Origin: Williamsia limnetica
GTDB lineage: Bacteria; Actinomycetota; Actinomycetes; Mycobacteriales; Mycobacteriaceae
Assembly: GCF_003217475.1 (NCBI RefSeq)
Contig: NZ_QJSP01000024.1
Location: forward strand, 1-64,000
Reading direction: 5' to 3'
Length of the DNA stretch: 64,000 nt
The notes beneath the pieces were generated by a model, which worked only from the letters and a program-made list of their open reading frames with translations, ran no database searches and was not told the DNA's origin. The translations under genes were made by a program, and so were the position numbers. Below, in pieces: positions 52,340-60,430 of this stretch. Numbering within the stretch: the first letter of the stretch is position 1; every line of letters begins with the position of its first letter.

Positions 52340-52349
52340 GTCGAAGAAC

Positions 52350-52363
52350 AGTAACACGTTCTA
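52350..52363. promoter_or_regulatory. KstR-like box at the LLM-kinase promoter
   Basis: TAGAACGTGTTACT on the minus strand, 13 bases like TnnAACnnGTTnnA with one fixed mismatch at the end. Its first 11 bases equal those of the box at 37064-37077. Its TAG is at the same time the stop codon of the gene at 52361. Confidence 0.4.
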
Positions 52364-53443
52364 AATTGCGCGGATTTCTCTGCCCGTGAACAGCTCAGCC
52401 TGCGGATCGGCGTCGCGGAAGATGCCGTTGCCCGGGGTCGTCCGGCTCAACGCGTCGACCGCGAGCACCACCGCTGCCGATGTCCAGCAGCTCTTCTCGA
52501 CGGGCCAGCGCTTACCGTCGGCGAAGACCAATCCGGTCCAGTACGAGCCATCGGGATCACGCAGATGCTGCATGTCGCCGAGCAACTCGAGGGCATCCGC
52601 GGTGTCGCCGAGCGCATCGAGCGCCAACACCAGCTCGCACGTCTCCGCCCCGGTCACCCAGGGCCGATGATCGACACACCGGATACCGAGGTCGGTCACG
52701 ACGAAGTCATCCCAGCGCTGGGCGATGAGCTCTTGCCCTGCCCTGCCACGGATCGCACCGCCGAGTACCGGGTAGTACCAGTCCATCGAGTACTCGGACT
52801 TCGGCTCGAACAGTTGCGGCCGGTTTCGCAAGGCGTCGCCGAGCAGTGCCAACGAGTGCCGCCACTGTTCACACGGCTGATCCAGCTCCGCCGCGATCGC
52901 GACCGCGCATCCCAGCGCCTGGTGGATACTCGAGTTGCCCGTGACCAGCGCCGAGTGATAAATCCCCGGGAACGAGCCGGACGACTGGTCCGGCATCGGA
53001 TATGTTGCCCCCCAATAGATCTGTCCACCGGGAGCTTGCATGGCCACGACCAGATCGATGGCCGCACAGACCGTCGGCCACATCCTCTCCAGGAACCGCA
53101 CGTCGGAGGTGATCAGGTAGTGATGCCACACCCCGACCGCGATGTATGCGCAGAAGTTGCTGTCGGTGTTGGGGTCGGTGACGTCGCCGACCACCATGCG
53201 GATCGGCCACGACCCGTCATCGCGCTGTTCGCGCCGAGACCACTCGTAGGCGGCCTCGGCCTCCGCGATCAGACCGGTCGCGCTCAGCGCCATCGCGGAC
53301 TCGATGTGATCCCACGGGTCGGTCTGCCCGCCGGGGAACCACGGCATGGCCCCGGAGGGTTCCTGCATGGCTGCGATCGCGCGGCCGGTGGCCAGCGTCT
53401 CGTCGGCGGTGATCAGGTCATCGAGTTCGGGGATGGCCGCCAT
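52361..53443 (-). CDS. Prenyltransferase/squalene-cyclase-like toroid protein
   Basis: 360 residues. Alpha/alpha-toroid repeats of the terpenoid cyclase/protein prenyltransferase superfamily are suggested by GRAIAAMQEPSGAMPWFPGG, EQRDDGSWPIRMVVGD, QHLRDPDGSYWTGLVF and SCWTSAAVVLAVDALS. No DxDD or DCTAE cyclase motif is seen, so cyclase activity is doubtful. It follows a glycosyltransferase and a methyltransferase on the same strand (3-bp gap), which suggests a role with a lipid or glycolipid. The function remains unknown. Confidence 0.85.
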   Translation of the reverse strand: MAAIPELDDLITADETLATGRAIAAMQEPSGAMPWFPGGQTDPWDHIESAMALSATGLIAEAEAAYEWSRREQRDDGSWPIRMVVGDVTDPNTDSNFCAYIAVGVWHHYLITSDVRFLERMWPTVCAAIDLVVAMQAPGGQIYWGATYPMPDQSSGSFPGIYHSALVTGNSSIHQALGCAVAIAAELDQPCEQWRHSLALLGDALRNRPQLFEPKSEYSMDWYYPVLGGAIRGRAGQELIAQRWDDFVVTDLGIRCVDHRPWVTGAETCELVLALDALGDTADALELLGDMQHLRDPDGSYWTGLVFADGKRWPVEKSCWTSAAVVLAVDALSRTTPGNGIFRDADPQAELFTGREIRAI

Positions 53444-53446
53444 TGC

Positions 53447-54160
53447 CTATGCCGGCTTGTGCAGGTAGAGGATCACGCTCTTGCCGATGACCGGGTTGAG
53501 CACCTGCTCGCCGACGCGCGTCAGTTTGGGCGCGCTCATCATGTCCCAGACCAGCAGTTTGTGATACGCCTTCACCAGCGGGTTGTCGTTCTTTTCCACG
53601 CCCACAGCACATTTGAGCCACCAGTACGGCGAATGCAGCGCATGGGCATGACCGGTACCGGTGACCTCGAGTCCCGCGCCCCGGAGTTTGTCGGCCAGCT
53701 CGGACGCCTTGTAGATGCGTACGTGCCCGCCCTCGTTCGCGTGATATTCGTCGGAGAAGGTCCAGCACACCTTCTCGGGCCAGTAGCGCGGCACGGTGAC
53801 CGCGGCCAGTCCGCCCGGCGCCAGGATGCGTGCCATCTCGGCGATCGCATCGGTGTCGTCGGGGATGTGTTCGAGGATTTCCGACATGAGCACGACATCG
53901 AACTCTCCGTCGCCGTAGGGCAACCGAAGTGCGTCGCCGACCTCCGCGCGAGCCTTCGCCGACGCCGGCACCTCACCTTCGGCGATCATGGCGTCGAACA
54001 TCTCGGCCACCTCGGCCATGTCGCTCTCGGACTGATCGAAAGCGATCACGTCGGCGCCACGACGGAACATCTCGAACGAGTGCCTGCCCTGGCCTGCTCC
54101 GATGTCGATGACCTTGCTTCCTGCACTGACGCCGAGCCGGTCAAAATCAACGGTTAGCAA
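53447..54160 (-). CDS. Class I SAM-dependent methyltransferase
   Basis: 237 residues from the TTG at 54160. This start has GAGGAGG five bases upstream and begins directly with LTVDFDRLGVSAGSKVID. Alternatives further upstream would overlap the glycosyltransferase by 74 bp. SAM motifs: VIDIGAGQGRHSFEMFRRG and VLMSEILEHIPDDTDAIAEM. The C-terminal part is probably membrane-near (SPYWWLKCAVG). It overlaps the glycosyltransferase gene by 14 bp. The substrate may be a lipid-linked compound, judging from its neighbours. Confidence 0.87.
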   Translation of the reverse strand: MLTVDFDRLGVSAGSKVIDIGAGQGRHSFEMFRRGADVIAFDQSESDMAEVAEMFDAMIAEGEVPASAKARAEVGDALRLPYGDGEFDVVLMSEILEHIPDDTDAIAEMARILAPGGLAAVTVPRYWPEKVCWTFSDEYHANEGGHVRIYKASELADKLRGAGLEVTGTGHAHALHSPYWWLKCAVGVEKNDNPLVKAYHKLLVWDMMSAPKLTRVGEQVLNPVIGKSVILYLHKPA

Positions 54161-55448
54161 CGCTGCCTCCTCGGGCGAGATCTTCTGACTGTACGAATTT
54201 GGTGGTGCCGGCGAACTCATCGATCGCCGCTTGGTAGTTCTGCGCGGTCTTCGCTGCGACGGCTGCCCAGCTGTACCGCTCCTCGACCCTCTCGCGACCG
54301 CCGGCGCCCAGCCGGGCACGCAACGTCGCATCGTCCAGCAGACGTCCGAGTGCCGCGGCGAGTGCGCCGGAGTCCCTCGGCGGCACCAGGATGGCCGCCT
54401 CTTCTGCTTCACCGACCACCTCGGGGATAGCGCCGGCCCTGGTCGCGACGAGGGGCGTACCGCAACTCATCGCCTCGACGGCAGGCAACGAGAACCCCTC
54501 GTACAGCGACGGCACACACGCAACCTCCGCCGATGCGAGCAGCGCCGCCAGTTCGTCGTCGTCGAGCCCCGAGACGACACGAACCGAATCCCTGATCGAC
54601 AGTTCGTCGATACGGGTATCCGACGGCCCACCTGACACCAGCTTCGACACCAGCACCAGCTCCACCTGACGCTCGGCACGCAGCTTGGCCACCGCTTCGA
54701 GCAGGTACGAGACGCCTTTGAGCGGTGCATCAGCGCTGGCGACGCAGACGATCCTGCCCGCGACCCGATCGATCGATGGCCGGAACTGTTCGGTGTTGAC
54801 GCCCAGTGGGATGGTGGTCAGGCGGCCTTCCGGGATACCGAAGGCCTTGCGGATGTCCACTTCGCTGCTCTTCGAGACGGTGAGCAACCGCGGGATCTTC
54901 CGGGCGACCTTGCCCTGCATGCGAAGGAAACTGTGCCAGCGGCGGGCGGTGATCTTGTGCAGGCCTTTCGCAGCCTTCACCGCGAGTTCGCGGTCGCGGG
55001 TGATCGGGTGGTGGATCGTGGCGACCACCGGCAGTCCATCGCGTTCGATCTGCAACAACCCGTAGCCGAGGCACTGATTGTCGTGCACCACGTCGAAGTC
55101 AGCAGTGCGCTTCTTGAGAAGCTTTGCCGCCCGAAGACTGAAAGTGAGCGGCTCGGGGAAGCCGGCCGTCCACATCGTCAGCACCTCTAGAGCATCGATC
55201 CAGCTCTTGATCTCCCACGGCCACGGTGTCCGGAAAGGGTTCTCGTCGTTGTAGAGGTCGAGGCTCGGGACCTTGGTGAGCGTGACACCGGCGGCGATGG
55301 CCGTCTCGTCGAGATCGGGGTACGGCTGACCGGAGAAGACCTCGACCTGATGACCGAGCAGAGCCAGCTCCCGCGACAGGTGACGAACATAAACGCCCTG
55401 TCCACCGCAGTGAGGCTTACTTCGGTACGACAGCAGTGCTATGCGCAT
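54147..55448 (-). CDS. GT4-family glycosyltransferase
   Basis: 433 residues, GT-B fold: MRIALLSYRSKPHCGGQGVY at the N-terminus, VVATIHHPITRDRELA, IVCVASADAPLKGVSYLLEA in the donor domain, and the EX7E-type PSLYEGFSLPAVEAMSCGTP. It transfers a sugar from an NDP donor to an acceptor, possibly the lipid handled by the two downstream genes. It is the first gene of the three-gene unit. Confidence 0.92.
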   Translation of the reverse strand: MRIALLSYRSKPHCGGQGVYVRHLSRELALLGHQVEVFSGQPYPDLDETAIAAGVTLTKVPSLDLYNDENPFRTPWPWEIKSWIDALEVLTMWTAGFPEPLTFSLRAAKLLKKRTADFDVVHDNQCLGYGLLQIERDGLPVVATIHHPITRDRELAVKAAKGLHKITARRWHSFLRMQGKVARKIPRLLTVSKSSEVDIRKAFGIPEGRLTTIPLGVNTEQFRPSIDRVAGRIVCVASADAPLKGVSYLLEAVAKLRAERQVELVLVSKLVSGGPSDTRIDELSIRDSVRVVSGLDDDELAALLASAEVACVPSLYEGFSLPAVEAMSCGTPLVATRAGAIPEVVGEAEEAAILVPPRDSGALAAALGRLLDDATLRARLGAGGRERVEERYSWAAVAAKTAQNYQAAIDEFAGTTKFVQSEDLARGGSVANR

Positions 55449-55555
55449 TGTGACCTTTCGTACGGGCCTTGGGTGGCCGTAACCTTATCCGCCCAGCGAT
55501 GTCCTCGCTGTTCGGCCGAACTCCCTCACGACTACCCGCCGTCGCGGGTCGGCGG

Positions 55556-57274
55556 TCAGGCCCGCGCGGCGGCTTCCATCGCTTCGATACTGACGAACTT
55601 GACGCGTCGACGCCCGGCTTCCTTGCCCGCAGTGCGTTCGGCCAGATCGATCTTCTTCCAGCCGTCGCCCGCGATCCGCCCGGCGCCGCGTTCGGCGATC
55701 AGATCCGGGATCTGCTCGCGGGACTTGGCCGGTTCGGGAACTCTGCCCTCTGTGAAGTCTGCGATCACGGCCATCGCCGTCTCCTGACCGCACAACCGGT
55801 TCATGCCGATACCGCCCGTCGCGCCGCGCTTGATCCACCCGGTCACGTACACACCCTCGACCCGCTCACCGCCCGGCGCATCGAGCACCCGGCCACCGGC
55901 GTTGGGGACCACACCTTGCCCACCATCGAACGGCACACCATCGAGCGGCAGACCGGTGTACCCGATCGCCCGCATCACGATCCCGGCCGGCAGGTCGAAC
56001 TCCTCGCCGGTCGGGCGGATTGCCACCCGCCCCGACGTCGGCCGCGGGCTGTCGCCGGGATTGTCCGGCGACTCATCGGGCGCGTCGACGAACTCATTGC
56101 GCGCACACCGAATCGTTTCCACCCCCTGATCACTGCCCTTGATCGACAGCGGCGAGACCAGATAACGGAACACCACCCGCTTGTTCCCGTCGGTCGGGGT
56201 GCGCTGCGCGAAATCCTTCGCGATCCGGACCTTCGTGGCGATCGTCGAATCGAGCGTCCCCGCATCGGCAGCCGCCTGGTTCGCGGCGTCGAGCACCAAC
56301 TCATCAGGATCGACGATCACATCGACACCCTCCATGTCACCCATCGCCAGGAACTCGGAGTTCGTGTACGCCGCCTGCGCGATCCCACGCCGGCCCAGCA
56401 ACACCACTTCCTGAACGTTCGACGTGCGCAGCTTCTCGAGCGCATGGTCGGCGATGTCGGTCTTACCCAGATGATCGGGATCGTCGAGCAGGATCCGCGC
56501 CACATCCAGGGCGACGTTGCCGTTGCCCACCACCACTGCCCGCTCGGCGCTGAGGTCGAAGTCGCGGTCGGCGAAGTCGGGGTGGCCGTTGTACCAGGCC
56601 ACGAAATCGGTCGCAGCGATGGAACCGGGCAGATCTTCCCCCTCGATCCCCAGGTGCTTGTCGGTCGAGGCGCCGTGGGCGTAAATGACAGCACCGTAGT
56701 GATCGAGCAACTCGTCGTGGTTGATGTGCTTGCCCACCTCGACGTTGAGGAAGTACTCGAACGTCCGCTTGGCAGCGGTCGCCGCGAACGTCTTCTCCAC
56801 ACCCTTGGTCGAGGGATGATCCGGTGCCACACCGGCGCGGACCAGCCCGTACGGCGTGGGCAGCCGATCGAACATGTCGACGCGGATCGCCGAATGCTTC
56901 ACCAGCTCCTCAGCGGCGTAGAACGCCGCGGGGCCGGCACCGACGATCGCCACATGCAGTTCTTTGCCCGCAGGCAGCGGAGGCTTCTTGCGCGGCGGGA
57001 CCAACCCGCCCGACACATCGTGGTCGGTGTAGTAATCGGCGTTGATCTGCAGATACCGCTCCTGACCCTCATCGAGCGAATCGTCGGGGAAGATGGCCTC
57101 CACCGGACACTCGTCGATACAGGCACCACAATCGATGCAGGTATCGGGATCGATGTACAACATTTCCGCGCTGGCGAACTCCGGCTCATCCGGCGTCGGA
57201 TGAATACAGTTCACCGGGCAGACACTGATGCAACTGGCATCGTTGCAGCAAGGCTGCGTGATCACGTGCGCCAT
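55556..57274 (-). CDS. fprB: Ferredoxin/ferredoxin-NADP reductase, FprB-type
   Basis: 572 residues from the ATG at 57274. The N-terminal ~100 residues are a 7Fe-type ferredoxin: CCNDASCISVCPVNCIHP and CIDCGACIDECPVEAIFP. The rest is an adrenodoxin-reductase-like flavoprotein: VAIVGAGPAAFYAAEELV (FAD), TPYGLVRAGVAPDHP, VVGNGNVALDVARILL (NADP) and GWIKRGATGGIGMNR. It matches M. tuberculosis FprB in layout. It passes NADPH electrons to ferredoxins and could serve the P450/3Fe-4S ferredoxin pair at 17-20 kb. A perfect KstR-like box lies upstream. Confidence 0.94.
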   Translation of the reverse strand: MAHVITQPCCNDASCISVCPVNCIHPTPDEPEFASAEMLYIDPDTCIDCGACIDECPVEAIFPDDSLDEGQERYLQINADYYTDHDVSGGLVPPRKKPPLPAGKELHVAIVGAGPAAFYAAEELVKHSAIRVDMFDRLPTPYGLVRAGVAPDHPSTKGVEKTFAATAAKRTFEYFLNVEVGKHINHDELLDHYGAVIYAHGASTDKHLGIEGEDLPGSIAATDFVAWYNGHPDFADRDFDLSAERAVVVGNGNVALDVARILLDDPDHLGKTDIADHALEKLRTSNVQEVVLLGRRGIAQAAYTNSEFLAMGDMEGVDVIVDPDELVLDAANQAAADAGTLDSTIATKVRIAKDFAQRTPTDGNKRVVFRYLVSPLSIKGSDQGVETIRCARNEFVDAPDESPDNPGDSPRPTSGRVAIRPTGEEFDLPAGIVMRAIGYTGLPLDGVPFDGGQGVVPNAGGRVLDAPGGERVEGVYVTGWIKRGATGGIGMNRLCGQETAMAVIADFTEGRVPEPAKSREQIPDLIAERGAGRIAGDGWKKIDLAERTAGKEAGRRRVKFVSIEAMEAAARA

Positions 57275-57585
57275 ACGGCCTCTACCTCGGATATCGTCGT
57301 CGTCCCTGGAATGGAACGTGTTCCAATTTTTACTCGATTTTTCCCCAATGGCCAAGGGCCGGGCCATCGGGGGCAGTCAGTTGTCCAGATCAGTGTCCAT
57401 CTTGGGCCCCGATCCAGACGAACGCCAAAAGCTCTCCCACTCACCCGACCGGGGAGACACTTTTCGACGTCAGTCCCATAACGGTAGTGGCAGACCTCAC
57501 TCTGCGCTAAGGCACCTATGCTGCCAGCGAGTGTCACGACCGCGTCCGGTCTCGACCCGGGCTCATCGAATGAGAGGATCTGCTG
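57275..57585. other. 311-bp divergent promoter region, fprB/FatA-type thioesterase
   Basis: It holds the KstR-like box (57312-57325) and a weak AGAC-N3-TGTC-like site, CCAGATCAGTGTCCAT (57385-57400; AGAT for AGAC). No gene was found in this stretch. Confidence 0.5.
57312..57325. promoter_or_regulatory. KstR-like box, perfect palindrome, upstream of fprB
   Basis: TGGAAC-GT-GTTCCA is a perfect palindrome that satisfies TnnAACnnGTTnnA at every fixed base. It lies 38-51 bp upstream of the fprB start, a position fit for repression. Confidence 0.5.
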
Positions 57586-58398
57586 ATGTCTGACAAGCCG
57601 ACCACGGACGCGCTGACCCCGATTGATCTGCCCGAACGCCTCGAGCAAGCCCGGTTCTACGAGGCCGCCTATCGCGTGCGCACCGGCGACATCGATCAGG
57701 AGATGCGGCTGCGTCTGGACGGACTGAGCCGCTACCTCCAAGACATCGCCAACGACAACATCGAGGCGACCGACTTCCACACCAGCGATCCGTACTGGAT
57801 CGTCCGTCGCACCGTGATCGATGTGATCAGGCCGATCTCTTGGCCCGGCGATGTGACGCTGCAGCGCTGGTGCGGCGCCTTGTCGACGCGGTGGACCAAC
57901 ATGCGGGTGCGGGTCACCTCGACCCATCAGACGAACCGGTTCAATCCGGAACCGCGGGAAGACGGTCTGATCGAAACCGAGGCGTTCTGGATCAATGTCA
58001 ACGACAAAGGCCTGCCGACCAGGCTGAGCGACAACGCGTTCGACATGCTCAGCCAGAGCGCGCAGGAGCATCGCCTCAAGTGGAAGTCGATGAACACCGC
58101 GCCCGTGCCCGAGTCGACGGATTCCGATCGCAACCATGTCCTGCGCGCGACAGACTTCGACCCCTTCAAACATCTGAACAACGCCGCTTACTGGGCAGCG
58201 GTCGAGGACGAGTTGCTCGACCATCCCGACCTCGTCGAGGGGCCGCACCGCGCCGTCATCGAGTACCTGAGGGCAATCGGGCCCGAGTCGACGGTGACCA
58301 TCAAGCGGGAACGAGTCGGCGACCAGCTACGCATGTGGCTGATCGTCGAGGAGAAGGTCGCGGCGACGGTCACGATCACAAAGCGTCCCCCAGCCTGA
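57586..58398 (+). CDS. Acyl-ACP thioesterase (FatA-like, Rv2001-like)
   Basis: 270 residues, two hotdog domains. The first has RFYEAAYRVRTGDIDQEMRL and GLSRYLQDIANDNIEATDF. The second has LRATDFDPFKHLNNAAYWAA, in which Asp/Asn/His of the acyl-ACP thioesterase active site can be seen (HLNN). Proteins of this type occur widely in mycolate-producing bacteria (Rv2001 in M. tuberculosis). It should release fatty acids from ACP or CoA. It is divergent from fprB. Confidence 0.9.
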   Translation: MSDKPTTDALTPIDLPERLEQARFYEAAYRVRTGDIDQEMRLRLDGLSRYLQDIANDNIEATDFHTSDPYWIVRRTVIDVIRPISWPGDVTLQRWCGALSTRWTNMRVRVTSTHQTNRFNPEPREDGLIETEAFWINVNDKGLPTRLSDNAFDMLSQSAQEHRLKWKSMNTAPVPESTDSDRNHVLRATDFDPFKHLNNAAYWAAVEDELLDHPDLVEGPHRAVIEYLRAIGPESTVTIKRERVGDQLRMWLIVEEKVAATVTITKRPPA

Positions 58399-58457
58399 GC
58401 TACCCACCCACCGGGCCGTTTTCGTGCGGCGGTGAGCAAGGCGAACTCGCCCCGCCC

Positions 58458-58545
58458 GGCAGGCGGCCCGCGTCGTCTGGACAGACGAGGAGCGAGCGAA
58501 GCGATGCGAGGAGGAAGGAAGACGACGCGATGACGGCCGCCTGCC
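58458..58545. repeat. Stem-loop repeat, second full copy
   Basis: The left arm GGCAGGCGGCC-CGCGTCGTC (58458-58477) pairs with GACGACGCG and GGCCGCCTGCC (58521-58545) through 20 base pairs with a 5-nt bulge. The loop (58475-58510) matches 13472-13507 at 34 of 36 bases. The arms differ from those at 13.4 kb, but pairing is kept. It lies between convergent genes and may also end transcription. Confidence 0.7.
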
Positions 58546-58629
58546 CCCGCGTAGCGAAGCGGAGCGAAAAAACACAGCCGGCGACCCGAACTCGATCCTC
58601 CTCACAGCAACCGCGAGCCGAAGGCCCAG

Positions 58630-59184
58630 CTACTGCCCGCCGCCCAGCAACAATTCCATCAGCTTGGTCGGGGCTGCGCAGGGATCGCCGATCGGTGTCG
58701 TGGTCCGCGGCTCGACCCACCACGTGTAGACCCCGCGGTCGGGCGACCTCGCCGTCACGCCGCACGAGGCGGGCCGTGCGGGGTTGCGCTGGGTGAACGC
58801 GGTGACGCTGGCGACCTTGATGTTCTCGGTGGTGTAGCCGAGCTCTTTGGCTGTGCTCTTCTCGACCTCGATGTCGCCCCACTCGAACCAGTTGAAGGTC
58901 ACGTCGGTGATGACCGGCCCGTTGACCACCCATCGGCAGATCGCACCGTAGAAACCCGGTTCCGCGATCGTCCCGCCGACGGTCTTCGCGATCACGGCGG
59001 GCTGCAGCATCTCGCACTCGTACATGAGGCCGTCATAGCGGTCGGTGTCGACATTGCCGTCGGACGAGCCGTCGCCGCCACCGATCGAGGTGGCGTCTCC
59101 GTCGACCGCCCGGGTGCACCCGGCCAACAGGGTCAGGACGGCGAGCATCGCCAGCACGACGCCGAAGGCGCTGCGGCGCGTCAT
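58630..59184 (-). CDS. DUF3558 lipoprotein
   Basis: 184 residues from the ATG at 59184. The signal peptide GVVLAMLAVLTLLAGC ends in a lipobox (LAGC, Cys ~23). The mature part has paired cysteines (YECEML, AICRWVV, SCGV, DPCAAP) and the FNWFEWGD segment typical of the DUF3558 family. It is anchored on the outer face of the membrane. Function unknown. The start overlaps the stop of the paralogous lipoprotein gene upstream (ATGA). Confidence 0.87.
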   Translation of the reverse strand: MTRRSAFGVVLAMLAVLTLLAGCTRAVDGDATSIGGGDGSSDGNVDTDRYDGLMYECEMLQPAVIAKTVGGTIAEPGFYGAICRWVVNGPVITDVTFNWFEWGDIEVEKSTAKELGYTTENIKVASVTAFTQRNPARPASCGVTARSPDRGVYTWWVEPRTTTPIGDPCAAPTKLMELLLGGGQ

Positions 59185-59744
59185 GTGGCGTTCGCGATCG
59201 ACTGTGTGGCGAGAGTCTTGGCGGTGGCACAGATCTCGGCGACCGACGGCGTTGGTACCCCTTCGACGGCGAGACCGTAGGACACCGACCACTCGAAGAA
59301 GTCGGCGCCGAACGCGATGCCGATCTCGCAGATTCCCTCGCTCGAGCCGATGAAGCCTGCGTGGCCGTCGATGGTGACGTCTTCGACGGTGTCGCGGGAG
59401 AGCTGGATGGTGGCCCGCTCACGTCCGATGGGGCTACCGCGGTACCAGTTGAACGACAGCTGCGGTCCGAGCTGTTCCTGCGCCGTCACCCATTCGCACA
59501 CCGACGGGTTGTTGACCGTGTTCGTGAGTCCGGGAATCTTGCTGGCCCGGGCGACATCGTCGACGGTGACTCCGCCGCATTCCCCGAAGAACGGGCCGTC
59601 GCCCGCTTTTCCTGGTGCTGCCTCTGTGGTCGCGGCAGGTCCGGCATCGGCGGAATCGTCGTCGGAGCATCCCGTCAGCGCCAGGACGGCGGCGACCAGA
59701 ACAGCCAGCGATCCGAGCCACTTGTTACCCGCCGAGGTGTTCAC
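59181..59744 (-). CDS. DUF3558 lipoprotein
   Basis: 187 residues, GTG start. The signal peptide LAVLVAAVLALTGC carries a lipobox (LTGC, Cys ~26), followed by an acidic/Ala-rich linker. DUF3558 features: FGECGGVTVDDVARAS, VCEWVTAQEQ, LSFNWYRGSPIGRER, and GICEIGIAFG. It is a paralogue of the gene directly downstream. Both are probably extracytoplasmic partners of unknown role. Confidence 0.88.
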   Translation of the reverse strand: MNTSAGNKWLGSLAVLVAAVLALTGCSDDDSADAGPAATTEAAPGKAGDGPFFGECGGVTVDDVARASKIPGLTNTVNNPSVCEWVTAQEQLGPQLSFNWYRGSPIGRERATIQLSRDTVEDVTIDGHAGFIGSSEGICEIGIAFGADFFEWSVSYGLAVEGVPTPSVAEICATAKTLATQSIANAT

Positions 59745-59804
59745 ACGTTGCAGTGTAGAGAAGGTGGACGCCGCAATCAGGGGTGCTTGCGGAAGCCGCA
59801 GGTC

Positions 59805-60173
59805 TCACCGCCCACGGAGCCGATCTGTGTCTCGGCGTTCCCGCTTGGTCGGCCTGCCGGCGCCACGATCGCGCAGCGGCAGGGCGGCCACCACCTCCTT
59901 GGGCGGGGGCGGTGGGCTGCGGTCGATCAGACACTCGGCAGCAACTGCCGGCCCCACTCTCTTGGCCACCACCCGGGCGACTTCGACGATGCGGTCTCGA
60001 CCACCGACCCGAAGGCGGATCTCATCGCCGATGGCAACGTGCTGAGCGGGTTTGGCAGGTGTGCCGTTGACCTTCACGTGACCGCCGCGGCATGCGGACG
60101 CTGCCGCAGAACGTGTCTTGAGGAGCCGGACAGACCAGATCCAGCTGTCGACTCGTGCTGAGGGTTCAGCCAT
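59805..60173 (-). CDS. S4-domain RNA-binding protein (Hsp15-like)
   Basis: 122 residues. The S4 domain spans ~7-65: RVDSWIWSVRLLKTRSAAAS, ACRGGHVKVNGTPAKPAQHV, IGDEIRLRVGGRDRIVEV. A basic tail follows (GRPTKRERRDTDRLRGR). It is like Hsp15 (HslR), which binds stalled 50S subunits carrying peptidyl-tRNA. It probably acts in ribosome rescue. Confidence 0.9.
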   Translation of the reverse strand: MAEPSARVDSWIWSVRLLKTRSAAASACRGGHVKVNGTPAKPAQHVAIGDEIRLRVGGRDRIVEVARVVAKRVGPAVAAECLIDRSPPPPPKEVVAALPLRDRGAGRPTKRERRDTDRLRGR

Positions 60174-60188
60174 GGACGCGTGTGACCG

Positions 60189-60386
60189 CTACCGGCGCAA
60201 CAGTGCCCAGACGGCACCGCCACCGACGACCACCCCGACGAGCAGCGCGAGCCAGAAGTTGGTGACAAGCCACAACACACCGAACACGACGACGGCAGGG
60301 GCCAGCGCGAACGCAACCATTCCGGGGTGCGCGGCGACCGTCTGCTTCATTGCCTGGGTGCGGGCTCTGTTGATCTCTTTGGCCAT
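60189..60386 (-). CDS. Small two-helix membrane protein
   Basis: 65 residues from the ATG at 60386, preceded by CAGGAGGAA. A short basic N-terminus (AKEINRARTQAMKQTVAAHP) is followed by two hydrophobic segments (MVAFALAPAVVVFGVLWLV and FWLALLVGVVVGGGAVWALL) and ends in LLRR. I do not recognise a family. A longer upstream frame lacks coding character. Confidence 0.75.
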   Translation of the reverse strand: MAKEINRARTQAMKQTVAAHPGMVAFALAPAVVVFGVLWLVTNFWLALLVGVVVGGGAVWALLRR

Positions 60387-60430
60387 GATTCCTCCTGGAC
60401 CGTTGTGACCGGTTCGGTCACCACGCCAGT

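Noticed and set aside
52565-54157. 530-codon plus-strand open frame opposite the toroid and methyltransferase genes
   Set aside because: It crosses two real minus-strand genes and has no recognisable motif or ribosome site.
55469-57481. 670-codon open frame on the plus strand opposite fprB
   Set aside because: Arg/His/Asp-rich shadow of the reductase gene; GC-rich genes leave long open frames on the opposite strand, and no domain is recognisable.
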